DNA of 64,000 nt from Siphonodentalium dalli (lineage: Eukaryota > Mollusca > Scaphopoda > Gadilida > Siphonodentaliidae). This document shows, piece after piece, positions 22,373 to 63,850 of the stretch. Every line of letters begins with the position of its first letter. The first letter of the stretch is position 1. Location of the stretch: contig CP136066.1 in NCBI GenBank assembly GCA_032622095.1, positions 106,847,319 through 106,911,318 of the forward strand. The letters run 5' to 3'. The translations under genes and the position numbers were made by a program. Below the pieces are notes generated by a model that worked only from the letters and a program-made list of their open reading frames with translations, had not been told where the DNA came from and made no database searches.

Positions 22373-22790
22373 TATAGTGTCTGACTTTTGCAGAATGAGG
22401 TCACTAAAGGGTGAATTTAGTGCTGCAATCCTGTAAGGTGGGCTAGCATCACCAAATTCACCCTCTGTGGACCTCATTATGCTTAGGCCTCAACTGCCAT
22501 GGGAGACATAGGAACAGATTGAAGTTGTCCAGTTAATTGGTGATGTGCACCCATTGGGCACTTCAATTATCAATTTTATCTTCTGACAGCAAATTAGGGA
22601 ATATAGAAACTGAACAGAAGGGAAAAAGTAAGTAGAAATGTCAATTTAAGACCTGTATACTTCCCTGAAGATGAGGCCTAAGCAGAATGAGGTCCCTGGA
22701 GAGTGTATTTGGTGATGCTAGCCTACTGTGCAGAGTAGCATCACTAAATTCACCCTCTGGGGACCTCATTCTGCAAATGTCAGACATACA
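22373..22790. repeat. Composite M4 element
   Basis: Two M4 hairpins (22379-22490 and 22681-22790), each with GCAGAATGAGGT and CTCATTCTGC arms, flank a core of about 190 bp bounded by CTTAGGCCT and AGGCCTAAGC. The same arrangement, inverted and missing one end, is at 56656-56960. Confidence 0.65.
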
Positions 22791-23214
22791 GCATTTTGTT
22801 TTGATATGATATGTTAATGATACACACAGAGCATGACTGTTTACACCTAGCTGTCAGCCAGCTAGATAACATCTGAATTGATGACTGTTATTAACTCTTT
22901 CTGTCTGGGGCTAATACCATACTTTATGGATGTTACAAGGTGTCAGTTTTTCTAATTAATTTGTTCTTGACTGCAGTGGGTGCAGGGCGGCGCAGATTGG
23001 GGGGGGGGGGGGTGGTAGTGGGGACAGGGGTGTAGAGGGGTGAGGAGGGAAAGGGGTGGAATGGGGTGTTTTGTGTCTAAAAAAATACAAAAAATCAGGG
23101 GTTAAAATGAAAAAAATATTTTTGTATTGGTTCATTTTGAATTGTGATTTGTTTTTTGAATTGAGCAAGGATTTAAATTTAACAATATTTAAAAAAAAAA
23201 AAAAAAAAATATAT

Positions 23215-23742
23215 ATTTAAAGTTATGTTCCTGACACGGCCCCTATTTGACACACTGACCCCATTTGAACAAATCTGAACCCCAGTCACACAAGGACCCA
23301 CCATACAAAATATTAGCTAAATCGGCCTGATGATTCTGGAGAAGAAGTCATTCTAATAATTACTAGGGAGAAGAGAGTTATGTCCCTGATTCTGCCCCTA
23401 TTTGACCCAGTGACCCCATTTGAACAAATCTGACCCCCAGTCACTCAAGGACCTTCCATACCAAATATAAGCTAAATAGGCCTGATTGTTCTTGAAAAGA
23501 AGTTGTTTTAAGAATTACTATGGCGGGAAAGAGTTATGGCCCTAGCTTCGCAACTATTTGACTCAGTGACCTTATTTTAACAAATCTGAGTCTGAGTCAA
23601 GCAGGGAACATCCACACCAAATATGAACTCATTTGGCCTTATGATACTGGAGAAGAAGATGATTGTTGACGGACGGACGGACGGACGACGGACGAGGAGT
23701 GATGACTATAGCTCCACCGGAGACTTCGTCTCAGGTGAGCTA
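23215..23742 (-). repeat. Hairpin-headed element inside duplication copy 1
   Basis: Units around CCCATTTGAACAAATCTGA and GAAGAAGTC are followed by GGACGGACGGACGGACG and the terminal hairpin TAGCTCCACC ... GGTGAGCTA (23709-23742). Such elements are common in bivalve genomes (recalled, not searched). Confidence 0.7.
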
Positions 23743-24514
23743 AAAACTGTGTTTATCAATCTATGATCATACTATAACTGTGCTGATCAGTTGCCAATTT
23801 GCCTTATTTACACTGGAAGTCAGTGTTTTAAGAGGACGGTGCCCTTGCATATACCGGTGGTTGATGTCGCGATCGTTTTTATTAAAATTACTACCAAGGC
23901 TTCATTTTCCCTTCCAATACCTACAGTAATCTGCTCACTGTGTCCTAGTACACATGTATATAAAAATATTTAAAAATAATTATTAAAAACAAATTAATTT
24001 CAGCCCGCCTTTTTTCCCAAACCATCACTATTTTGTTTTAGAATTAATAAAGATAGAGTCTCTCTTCCCATACACCTCCAACAACAACAACAACAGAAGT
24101 GACACTCGTTTCGGGTATGTTTCGATTGGACTCATTTATCTTGGTGCTACTAATAGTGAGTTCTGATTGGTGCTACTAATGTGGAATCCCGGGGTTCAGA
24201 AATTAAAACTCACAGAAAGGTCATCAGAGTATGATCAGACCCACTATTTGAGATGTCTCAAATAACTGAACGTATTGCCTCAATTGGGCAGATTATAGCA
24301 TCTGGCAAACGTATCATAGCATATGCAAAACCATAAATAGTTGCACCCAATTGAGTCAACAGAGAGGTTTCGCAAAACTCACAGGTACATAGTTATGACT
24401 ACATTTAGGGCACTAAGTCATCAAATTATGTGCACAATCTCACTGTAGCCATGATGTCCTAACAGTCACAACGGATAGGGTATCATTTCCGTTGGTTTGT
24501 ATGAAAAACTTCAC

Positions 24515-24915
24515 TTAACCCTTTACCCAACAGAAGGGCCCTGTGCCAATGCATTCTCTTATATATGCGAGTCGACCATAGGTCGCCTCGCATATATAAG
24601 AGAATGCATTGGCTTAACACATTAAAAATTATAAAATTGTTAAAGAATGTAAGAAAAAATGGTAAAAAGTGTTATTTTTTTTTTTTTTTTTAGGCCAATG
24701 CATTCTCTTATATATGCGAGGCGACCTATGGTTGACTCGCATATATAAGAGAATGCATTGGCACAGGGTATAACTGTAACTATCACAATGTGGTCAAGGA
24801 GCCGGTTCCAATGATATCCATATTTGTATGGTTCTATTGAGACAGACCGAAGATATTTTAGGCTGCTGAAGCTTTATTTGGCCGGTTTTGGCCGGTTTGT
24901 TGGGTAAAGGGTTAA
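24515..24915 (+). repeat. MITE family M5, copy in duplication copy 1
   Basis: The ends are TTAACCCTTTACCCAACA and its exact complement TGTTGGGTAAAGGGTTAA. Inside are two palindromes built of CCAATGCATTCTC and TTATATATGCGAG. Confidence 0.8.
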
Positions 24916-25581
24916 AGATACAGACACTCATTCAATTAGTTTTGTTGTATCAAAGAGCCAATGCCATCACATATCATACATCAGACTACTATCCTCAATT
25001 CATCGATTGAATAGTAGTCGATTGAATAGAAGATTATTTAATTCGTTGTGCTTAGTCTGTCAGATCGTACAAAGATAAAAACTTGCAGCACACAATTAAG
25101 GTCTTTGTGGACCCAATTTTTTTCAAAATTTGATAGAGTCCAAATAAAGGATTCTGTTCATGTATATTAGTAATCACAGAAACCATGCCCATTGCATGAT
25201 GCAACATTTTAAGAGTATATACTTCATGGTGGATTATGTTAGAAATACAAAATGTGAACTTTATAGAGATTCGCGGAACTCAGGAATATTGTTTAATAGT
25301 ACATCATTCTGCACTGTGTTCAGTACACATTCCCATATTTCTTTCTTAGATATGATCGACTTGAGTGAGTTTATTCGGCCCAATACCCGGGTTAGAATGT
25401 ACAGTAAAGGCAGTGCCTTAATTATTTCCACTGTGGTCCCATCATGGGACTCCCATGAGTGACTCGAATTTGATCAGGTCATTTTACCTTTTAACCTGTG
25501 AGTGTGAGTCACTGTGACTTCATCACCACGGTACTAGTCTATGCCTATGGTAGCAGTTCTTTAATGTACATGTATGGGTAA

Positions 25582-27142
25582 CCGGACATATCCCCACCGG
25601 ACATTTACCCACTTTCAAAAGTGGACATTTCCCCACTCGGACATTTACCCACCGGACATATCCCCACCCAGACATTTCCCCACCCTGCTAATAAAATGCT
25701 TTATGCTACTCAGTAACATCTTTTATCGCAGACATCAAAGAATGTTTTGACTGATCAGTGAAGCCTGGTCAGTGAGGCCATCTCAAGCGATGTCAACTCA
25801 GCCGATGTAATGTTTTGACAAACATGAAAGCGTGTTTTGACAAACATGAAAGAGTTTTTTGACGATAGTTTGAGACATCAACGCAGTTGAAACAATGTTG
25901 TGACAATTGTGGAACAACTGTCACAACCACCGCGTTGGCCATGACCAGCCGGATTATGGTTGTCCATCCGGTGCCTTCAGAAAGACCAGACTGCTGCATT
26001 GACCAACATCGAGAGGTTAATAAGACTGGGTGAGCCGCCATCGAAGATAGTTCGACGACAGATGTCAGCGCTCCAGAACAAGCTTCATAAGCTGTGTGTG
26101 GACTTCGACAGCGGGAAGAAGAATATGGTCAATTTCCTTGATATTGTTGGCCATTCCATTTGAGTTAGGCCAAAGAAAAAAGATACTATGTTTCCGTACA
26201 TCGACCGACCCTAAAAATAACCCGCCGACCCTAAACTTTTTATTGATATTTTGAGAAAAAGTCAAAATTTTCACAATTTTAATTTCCTGAGAGTGGATCT
26301 CCTGCCTGCTTTATGTCTTGTTTGGGACTTATGGAACACTATCAACAGACATGGTGGTGTGTATCTGCACAGTATATATACATGTAAAGAGGTTATCACC
26401 GCATATATTAGGGGTATACATGTAGCTACTGTTTCCAAAAAACCAGGCATGCTCGGTGGGCGTACTGGCTACCCCCAGACAATGGGATGTAGTAGTCACA
26501 ATACAAGTACGGTATACTGGCGGTATTATTGGTAAAATTCTTATAAAAAGTTAAGTGACATCAATTTTGTACCAAGTTTATAGCCAAATTTATGAAAATG
26601 TGGTATGTGAATAATAAAAAACATACTTAAGCATGAAGTAAGTTTGATTTTTTATCAATCTTAATGTATATTTCCACTGTGTTGATCAAGTAATACTTTC
26701 CCCATGGCACGGGTTGGCATTTTATGTCACTTTGGTCGAGGTAGTTCAATATTTCTGCAGCTGGATAAAAAATATCAAAATAAAATAAAATAAAAAAAAT
26801 TCCCTATCTACCTACCCTAATTTTTTCGCTCTGTTACCGGAAACATACAATCTTTTTTCTTTGGCCTTAACTTAAGAAAGATTAAGTGTTTTGTTATGTA
26901 TCGTTACCATTTGTTGTTATTTCTGTTTCATGTATATAATTTCGTTCATTGAAATAAATCTGATTTTACCACACACCCATAGTAACAGTCAAAGGTGGGG
27001 AAAAGTCCGGTGGGGAAATGTCCGCTTTGATATTGAGTAAGTGGGGAAATGTACGTCCGGTGGGTAAATCTCCGGGTGGGTAAATGTCCGCTTTGCCATT
27101 TCAAGGGTGGGTGGGGAAATGTCCGGTGTGGAAATGTCCGGG
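25582..27142. mobile_element. GGACAT-iteron inverted-repeat element (copy 1)
   Basis: The left end carries about six degenerate units of GGACATTTCCCCAC / GGACATATCCCCACC (25582-25685). The right end (26990-27142) carries about eight units in the opposite orientation (GGTGGGGAAATGTCC). The unit spacing varies. A second element (26165-26870) is nested inside. No transposase is visible. Confidence 0.7.
26165..26870. mobile_element. CCGACC-type inverted-repeat element (nested, copy 1)
   Basis: Left end TTAGGCCAAAGAAAAAAGAT with GTTTCCG and CGACCGACCC; right end CTACCTACCCTA, CCGGAAACATAC and AATCTTTTTTCTTTGGCC. The two ends are inverted copies for about 60 bp. Related ends with GTTTCYGCTAACCCGACCGA recur at 34.0, 37.0, 37.7, 40.5, 45.6, 46.7 and 48.3 kb. 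Confidence 0.7.
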
Positions 27143-28015
27143 ATTCACATGTATATGTACATTGTAATATTGTTCAAATTTGTTGCACACACTGACACAG
27201 TCACATGCAGTCACACTCACAGGATCTGACGGCGTGTCTTACTCAAGTTACTGTCTAGCACATGAGTCATGACACCGTAGATGAGCGACATACGAAATTT
27301 GGACTTTGTGTTTCTTTGACAAATATAACTTTATAAGTAAAAGACTAAAACTAATTTTTTAAATTATGATTTATAAATTAAACTTTAAAGTTCACATTTT
27401 CAATGATTTTGTATTTCTATATTAATCTATTTTCTAAAAATTCTATTCTAATCTAACAGTAACAGTAAGTTGAGTAACAGTAGACATCAACAATTGAGTC
27501 CACAAAGACATTTAATGTTCGCATACTTCATTGGCAACTGCATAGAAAATTTAACTTCACTGTAGTGTAGAGTCAGACTGGACTCTGGAGACGATTTGGT
27601 CCGCCATAACACAACAAATCCATATCTAGGAAATGACGCAATTTGGGATTTATCAAAACTATGACTCGGGTGTGAATCGTCCAAAAAAACAAAGGTAAAT
27701 TGTATCTTATATATCTATTGTCAAATAATTGTTTTTATTTATTTTAATAATATATTTTTAAGGCTTTATCTTAACAAACTATTTTATTTAAAACGAGACA
27801 AAATAATTATGGAATTATCCGGAACCTCTTCACTACGATACCGGTATTCCAAAGGGGTGGAATGGGGTGTTTTGTGTCTAAAAAAATACAAAAAATCAGG
27901 GGTTAAAATGAAAAAAATATTTTTGTATTGGTTCATTTTGAATTGTGATTTGTTTTTTGAATTGAGCAAGGATTTAAATTTAACAATATTTAAAAAAAAA
28001 AAAAAAAAAATATAT

Positions 28016-28543
28016 ATTTAAAGTTATGTTCCTGACACGGCCCCTATTTGACACACTGACCCCATTTGAACAAATCTGAACCCCAGTCACACAAGGACCC
28101 ACCATACAAAATATTAGCTAAATCGGCCTGATGATTCTGGAGAAGAAGTCATTCTAATAATTACTAGGGAGAAGAGAGTTATGTCCCTGATTCTGCCCCT
28201 ATTTGACCCAGTGACCCCATTTGAACAAATCTGACCCCCAGTCACTCAAGGACCTTCCATACCAAATATAAGCTAAATAGGCCTGATTGTTCTTGAAAAG
28301 AAGTTGTTTTAAGAATTACTATGGCGGGAAAGAGTTATGGCCCTAGCTTCGCAACTATTTGACTCAGTGACCTTATTTTAACAAATCTGAGTCTGAGTCA
28401 AGCAGGGAACATCCACACCAAATATGAACTCATTTGGCCTTATGATACTGGAGAAGAAGATGATTGTTGACGGACGGACGGACGGACGACGGACGAGGAG
28501 TGATGACTATAGCTCCACCGGAGACTTCGTCTCAGGTGAGCTA
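28016..28543 (-). repeat. Hairpin-headed element in duplication copy 2
   Basis: Same element as 23215-23742, shifted by 4801 bp, with identical hairpin and GGAC run. Confidence 0.7.
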
Positions 28544-29315
28544 AAAACTGTGTTTATCAATCTATGATCATACTATAACTGTGCTGATCAGTTGCCAATT
28601 TGCCTTATTTACACTGGAAGTCAGTGTTTTAAGAGGACGGTGCCCTTGCATATACCGGTGGTTGATGTCGCGATCGTTTTTATTAAAATTACTACCAAGG
28701 CTTCATTTTCCCTTCCAATACCTACAGTAATCTGCTCACTGTGTCCTAGTACACATGTATATAAAAATATTTAAAAATAATTATTAAAAACAAATTAATT
28801 TCAGCCCGCCTTTTTTCCCAAACCATCACTATTTTGTTTTAGAATTAATAAAGATAGAGTCTCTCTTCCCATACACCTCCAACAACAACAACAACAGAAG
28901 TGACACTCGTTTCGGGTATGTTTCGATTGGACTCATTTATCTTGGTGCTACTAATAGTGAGTTCTGATTGGTGCTACTAATGTGGAATCCCGGGGTTCAG
29001 AAATTAAAACTCACAGAAAGGTCATCAGAGTATGATCAGACCCACTATTTGAGATGTCTCAAATAACTGAACGTATTGCCTCAATTGGGCAGATTATAGC
29101 ATCTGGCAAACGTATCATAGCATATGCAAAACCATAAATAGTTGCACCCAATTGAGTCAACAGAGAGGTTTCGCAAAACTCACAGGTACATAGTTATGAC
29201 TACATTTAGGGCACTAAGTCATCAAATTATGTGCACAATCTCACTGTAGCCATGATGTCCTAACAGTCACAACGGATAGGGTATCATTTCCGTTGGTTTG
29301 TATGAAAAACTTCAC

Positions 29316-29716
29316 TTAACCCTTTACCCAACAGAAGGGCCCTGTGCCAATGCATTCTCTTATATATGCGAGTCGACCATAGGTCGCCTCGCATATATAA
29401 GAGAATGCATTGGCTTAACACATTAAAAATTATAAAATTGTTAAAGAATGTAAGAAAAAATGGTAAAAAGTGTTATTATTTTTTTTTTTTTTAGGCCAAT
29501 GCATTCTCTTATATATGCGAGGCGACCTATGGTTGACTCGCATATATAAGAGAATGCATTGGCACAGGGTATAACTGTAACTATCACAATGTGGTCAAGG
29601 AGCCGGTTCCAATGATATCCATATTTGTATGGTTCTATTGAGACAGACCGAAGATATTTTAGGCTGCTGAAGCTTTATTTGGCCGGTTTTGGCCGGTTTG
29701 TTGGGTAAAGGGTTAA
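29316..29716 (+). repeat. MITE family M5, copy in duplication copy 2
   Basis: Identical to 24515-24915 except for the single T-to-A change at 29478. Confidence 0.8.
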
Positions 29717-30382
29717 AGATACAGACACTCATTCAATTAGTTTTGTTGTATCAAAGAGCCAATGCCATCACATATCATACATCAGACTACTATCCTCAAT
29801 TCATCGATTGAATAGTAGTCGATTGAATAGAAGATTATTTAATTCGTTGTGCTTAGTCTGTCAGATCGTACAAAGATAAAAACTTGCAGCACACAATTAA
29901 GGTCTTTGTGGACCCAATTTTTTTCAAAATTTGATAGAGTCCAAATAAAGGATTCTGTTCATGTATATTAGTAATCACAGAAACCATGCCCATTGCATGA
30001 TGCAACATTTTAAGAGTATATACTTCATGGTGGATTATGTTAGAAATACAAAATGTGAACTTTATAGAGATTCGCGGAACTCAGGAATATTGTTTAATAG
30101 TACATCATTCTGCACTGTGTTCAGTACACATTCCCATATTTCTTTCTTAGATATGATCGACTTGAGTGAGTTTATTCGGCCCAATACCCGGGTTAGAATG
30201 TACAGTAAAGGCAGTGCCTTAATTATTTCCACTGTGGTCCCATCATGGGACTCCCATGAGTGACTCGAATTTGATCAGGTCATTTTACCTTTTAACCTGT
30301 GAGTGTGAGTCACTGTGACTTCATCACCACGGTACTAGTCTATGCCTATGGTAGCAGTTCTTTAATGTACATGTATGGGTAA

Positions 30383-31943
30383 CCGGACATATCCCCACCG
30401 GACATTTACCCACTTTCAAAAGTGGACATTTCCCCACTCGGACATTTACCCACCGGACATATCCCCACCCAGACATTTCCCCACCCTGCTAATAAAATGC
30501 TTTATGCTACTCAGTAACATCTTTTATCGCAGACATCAAAGAATGTTTTGACTGATCAGTGAAGCCTGGTCAGTGAGGCCATCTCAAGCGATGTCAACTC
30601 AGCCGATGTAATGTTTTGACAAACATGAAAGCGTGTTTTGACAAACATGAAAGAGTTTTTTGACGATAGTTTGAGACATCAACGCAGTTGAAACAATGTT
30701 GTGACAATTGTGGAACAACTGTCACAACCACCGCGTTGGCCATGACCAGCCGGATTATGGTTGTCCATCCGGTGCCTTCAGAAAGACCAGACTGCTGCAT
30801 TGACCAACATCGAGAGGTTAATAAGACTGGGTGAGCCGCCATCGAAGATAGTTCGACGACAGATGTCAGCGCTCCAGAACAAGCTTCATAAGCTGTGTGT
30901 GGACTTCGACAGCGGGAAGAAGAATATGGTCAATTTCCTTGATATTGTTGGCCATTCCATTTGAGTTAGGCCAAAGAAAAAAGATACTATGTTTCCGTAC
31001 ATCGACCGACCCTAAAAATAACCCGCCGACCCTAAACTTTTTATTGATATTTTGAGAAAAAGTCAAAATTTTCACAATTTTAATTTCCTGAGAGTGGATC
31101 TCCTGCCTGCTTTATGTCTTGTTTGGGACTTATGGAACACTATCAACAGACATGGTGGTGTGTATCTGCACAGTATATATACATGTAAAGAGGTTATCAC
31201 CGCATATATTAGGGGTATACATGTAGCTACTGTTTCCAAAAAACCAGGCATGCTCGGTGGGCGTACTGGCTACCCCCAGACAATGGGATGTAGTAGTCAC
31301 AATACAAGTACGGTATACTGGCGGTATTATTGGTAAAATTCTTATAAAAAGTTAAGTGACATCAATTTTGTACCAAGTTTATAGCCAAATTTATGAAAAT
31401 GTGGTATGTGAATAATAAAAAACATACTTAAGCATGAAGTAAGTTTGATTTTTTATCAATCTTAATGTATATTTCCACTGTGTTGATCAAGTAATACTTT
31501 CCCCATGGCACGGGTTGGCATTTTATGTCACTTTGGTCGAGGTAGTTCAATATTTCTGCAGCTGGATAAAAAATATCAAAATAAAATAAAATAAAAAAAA
31601 TTCCCTATCTACCTACCCTAATTTTTTCGCTCTGTTACCGGAAACATACAATCTTTTTTCTTTGGCCTTAACTTAAGAAAGATTAAGTGTTTTGTTATGT
31701 ATCGTTACCATTTGTTGTTATTTCTGTTTCATGTATATAATTTCGTTCATTGAAATAAATCTGATTTTACCACACACCCATAGTAACAGTCAAAGGTGGG
31801 GAAAAGTCCGGTGGGGAAATGTCCGCTTTGATATTGAGTAAGTGGGGAAATGTACGTCCGGTGGGTAAATCTCCGGGTGGGTAAATGTCCGCTTTGCCAT
31901 TTCAAGGGTGGGTGGGGAAATGTCCGGTGTGGAAATGTCCGGG
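30383..31943. mobile_element. GGACAT-iteron inverted-repeat element (copy 2)
   Basis: The duplicate of 25582-27142 with the same iterons at both ends. Its right end lies about 735 bp upstream of the PSMC4 start codon. Confidence 0.7.
30966..31671. mobile_element. CCGACC-type element (nested, copy 2)
   Basis: The duplicate of 26165-26870, with the same inverted ends. Confidence 0.7.
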
Positions 31944-32489
31944 ATTCACATGTATATGTACATTGTAATATTGTTCAAATTTGTTGCACACACTGACACA
32001 GTCACATGCAGTCACACTCACAGGATCTGACGGCGTGTCTTACTCAAGTTACTGTCTAGCACATGAGTCATGACACCGTAGATGAGCGACATACGAAATT
32101 TGGACTTTGTGTTTCTTTGACAAATATAACTTTATAAGTAAAAGACTAAAACTAATTTTTTAAATTATGATTTATAAATTAAACTTTAAAGTTCACATTT
32201 TCAATGATTTTGTATTTCTATATTAATCTATTTTCTAAAAATTCTATTCTAATCTAACAGTAACAGTAAGTTGAGTAACAGTAGACATCAACAATTGAGT
32301 CCACAAAGACATTTAATGTTCGCATACTTCATTGGCAACTGCATAGAAAATTTAACTTCACTGTAGTGTAGAGTCAGACTGGACTCTGGAGACGATTTGG
32401 TCCGCCATAACACAACAAATCCATATCTAGGAAATGACGCAATTTGGGATTTATCAAAACTATGACTCGGGTGTGAATCGTCCAAAAAA

Positions 32490-32677
32490 ACAAAGGTAAA
32501 TTGTATCTTATATATCTATTGTCAAATAATTGTTTTTATTTATTTTAATAATATATTTTTAAGGCTTTATCTTAACAAACTATTTTATTTAAAACGAGAC
32601 AAAATAATTATGGAATTATCCGGAACCTCTTCACTACGATACCGGTATTCCAAACTTTTATTTTAACCAAAAACAAA
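32490..32677 (+). promoter_or_regulatory. Candidate PSMC4 promoter and 5' UTR
   Basis: This is the interval directly before the start codon. It holds an ETS-like CCGGAA (32620s) and a pyrimidine-rich CCTCTTCACTACG that could be a start region. No TATA box at a typical distance is clear. All but the last 23 bp (after the AAA microhomology) is also present in duplication copy 1 without a start codon. Position-based inference. Confidence 0.35.
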
Positions 32678-61507
<28,830 letters not shown>

Positions 61508-62258
61508 TGACATACTGAGTCTATCATAGTCCTGTCAAAATGTTTATTTCCTGGAAGCGTACAGACTTTTCCTAAATTACATCAAATCTCGTTAAGTTAA
61601 TCGCTTTGATTGGGCACTTTTATCTTGGGGCTACTAACAGTGAGTTATGATTATCACTACTAACATGGAATCCCGCTGTTCAGGGAAAATGGAAAATCTA
61701 CAACAAATAATCTGACCCACTATTTATATGGGGGCAGCAGCTAAATTAGACTGCAGTTTATTCAGACTGAAACTCACGGTTTCATTGTTTGGTAAATGTT
61801 GAAATGTGAAAGTCACAAACACATTATGAGGTGTTTATTGCTCTATGTGCTTGAACAAATCTGATTTCTCCTATTGAAATTGCCATGTTTCAATTGTATT
61901 GGCTCTCTGAAAATTCTATCAATTATCATCAAATCATGCCGATTTTTGTCTCGGTTTTGCCTGCAGACTTAATGGTAGGCTCATTTTATTATTCTGATAC
62001 CCAATGAAACTTGTTCCAAGTAAAAGTGATGTTATTAAAACACTCTACCGAGGTGTTCAAACGCACATTGTGAATAAACTTGCTCAATGCAGTAAATTTC
62101 ATACCTATGTTATATAATAAATTGGGAGTAGTGAGTGCATGCCATTCTTTTATATAAATTATATTTAGGACCACTCATTGGCAGAGTAATTCCCATCTAT
62201 TTATCAGTGTTTAATTTGGGCCAAACAAAGGACTAACATATTGACAACTTAGCTTTTT

Positions 62259-62660
62259 ATACGCCTGTTTAAAAAAAAACAGGACGTATTATGTTATTGG
62301 TCCTTCCATCCATCCGTTCGCTTTTGGCTTCCAGATGATAACTTTAGATAGTCTCAACTGAATGGAATAAAATTTGGTATGCGGGTTTACTGGCACAAAA
62401 TACAGGTCAAGTTCGAACTTGGATTCCGCCCACCAATTTTCACCAGAGTTGGGGCCCTTTTTGTTGGAAATTGCACTCAGTTTTCATCTCCGGATGATAA
62501 TGTTAGTAAGTCTGAACATAATGGAATGAAATTTGGTATGTAAGTTTACAAACCCCAAATACAGATCAAGTTCAAATTTGGGTTCAACCTGCTCATTTTT
62601 ACCAGAGTTATGGCCCTTTGTTGGAATTACTGCAGGCATATTTTTCCATGCCCTAGCGAT
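62259..62660 (+). repeat. Hairpin-headed element (TACGCCTGTTT type)
   Basis: TACGCCTGTTT folds on AACAGGACGTA (62259-62288). CCATCCATCCGTTCG follows, and then two units with GATAACTTTAGATAG / GATAATGTTAGTAAG and GGAATGAAATTTGGTATG. A further such unit is at about 63365-63480. Confidence 0.6.
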
Positions 62661-62879
62661 GCTCTTGTTACAAAGTATATAAGCTGTTTTTAGCAATATG
62701 AGTGGATTCAAATGGGGAGTAGTGACTAAATAGTCAAATAACTGTTTGTAGTAGTGAAATAAACACATACCATATCTTTAATGGTAGGTTGATTAACTCG
62801 TATGGGACGTGATTATTTTGAGAAAACATTACTCACAGACATGATTGTTTGCAGAAATGCTTAATTTTATAGAAATTTA

Positions 62880-63365
62880 TGCATTTATACGATGTTAGGT
62901 CATACCATTTGCCATGGCAGAATTCTCCGCGTGACAACTCATACTATATGGGTGATCATCCGTAGTCTATAAATATTCTAGAAATTTTGGGTAGATACCA
63001 CCAAATTGCAACCGGTTGCCATAGCAACCTATTTTCAGAAATTTATGCATTTGGAGGCTGTAATTTTGCTAGATGACGATATGTTTGCATCATTTTAAAT
63101 CAAATATAAATGATTTCCATAGTTAAATGATCCAGGAATATTTTGCCAACATCTGGAACTAGTCTTGCTCGAAAATCAGCTATCACCGACAGAGGTCGCC
63201 ATTCAAAATGGCTGCCAAACCCCGTTTTCTAACGTTAAAATGCTTACTTTCATATCATTTTATAGCAATGTGTGTGTTAATTTAATGCTGGGTCAGACCA
63301 TTTGTCATGACCGAATTCTCCACGTGACGACTCATAATATATGGGTGATCATCCGTAGTCTATAA
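62880..63365 (+). repeat. Direct repeat pair, about 380-bp spacing
   Basis: GCAGAATTCTCCGCGTGACA (62928) recurs as CCGAATTCTCCACGTGACGA (63309). Both are followed by ATATGGGTGATCATCCGTAG and TCTATAA. Confidence 0.75.
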
Positions 63366-63584
63366 TAAATTGGATGTATGTAAATTTGGTATGTGAGTTT
63401 CTCAGCCCAAAATACAGATAGAATTTGGGTTTGATCCGTTTTTTTTTATCGGAGTTATGGCTTATGGACTTGAGCGTCCAAGCTGAAAATAGCTGATCAC
63501 TATCGCCAAGGTATGGGTTAAACATCTGCCAATCATGATCCGCCTCTCGTTGAAATCTATTATTTTTCACCATCAAGACTTATT

Positions 63585-63850
63585 AGTGGCCCAGTAAAAG
63601 TCAACAAGCCAACGGTCTTGGACCAAATTGCAGATGAAGATGGATAACTCTAACATCAATAGGCTTTGTTTCGTCGAACAACATGTTGATAAAAAGCACG
63701 TTTCAGGCAATTTTATACTATAGATGACAGTGGTTAGCATTATTTTTGGGCAATGAATCGATTCTGATAACTGAAGCGGTATTTATAAAAATGTTGTTAT
63801 TGTTGAAATCTCATTATATGGGGACCATTGAATCGGATTGAGTACCTTTA
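63585..63850 (-). repeat. MITE-like family M1, partial copy
   Basis: Contains GATGAAGATGGATAACTCT and ends GATTGAGTACCTTTAA, the M1 terminus. The left end is missing. Confidence 0.65.

Larger units (their letters stand above)
23050..27850 (+). repeat. Tandem duplication, copy 1 (4801 bp)
   Basis: Every block in this interval reappears exactly 4801 bp to the right, and the offset does not change through the poly-A and poly-T runs. The boundary shows a 3-bp AAA shared by both ends. This copy lacks the PSMC4 start codon: its last bases (GATACCGGTATTCC) run straight into the start of copy 2. Confidence 0.95.
27851..32651 (+). repeat. Tandem duplication, copy 2 (4801 bp)
   Basis: The right end is contiguous with PSMC4: after AAA (32652-32654) comes unique sequence leading to the start codon at 32678. 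One substitution was found relative to copy 1 (A at 29478 versus T at 24677, in the T run). No insertion or deletion was seen. Confidence 0.95.

Noticed and set aside
22999..23049. G-rich run next to the duplication as a G-quadruplex trigger
   Set aside because: It lies outside the duplicated unit except for its last bases; the 3-bp AAA microhomology alone explains the joint.
25960..26163. 67-codon frame in the GGACAT element (and its duplicate)
   Set aside because: It looks faintly helical but has no recognisable domain and no second independent copy; the duplicate is not independent evidence.
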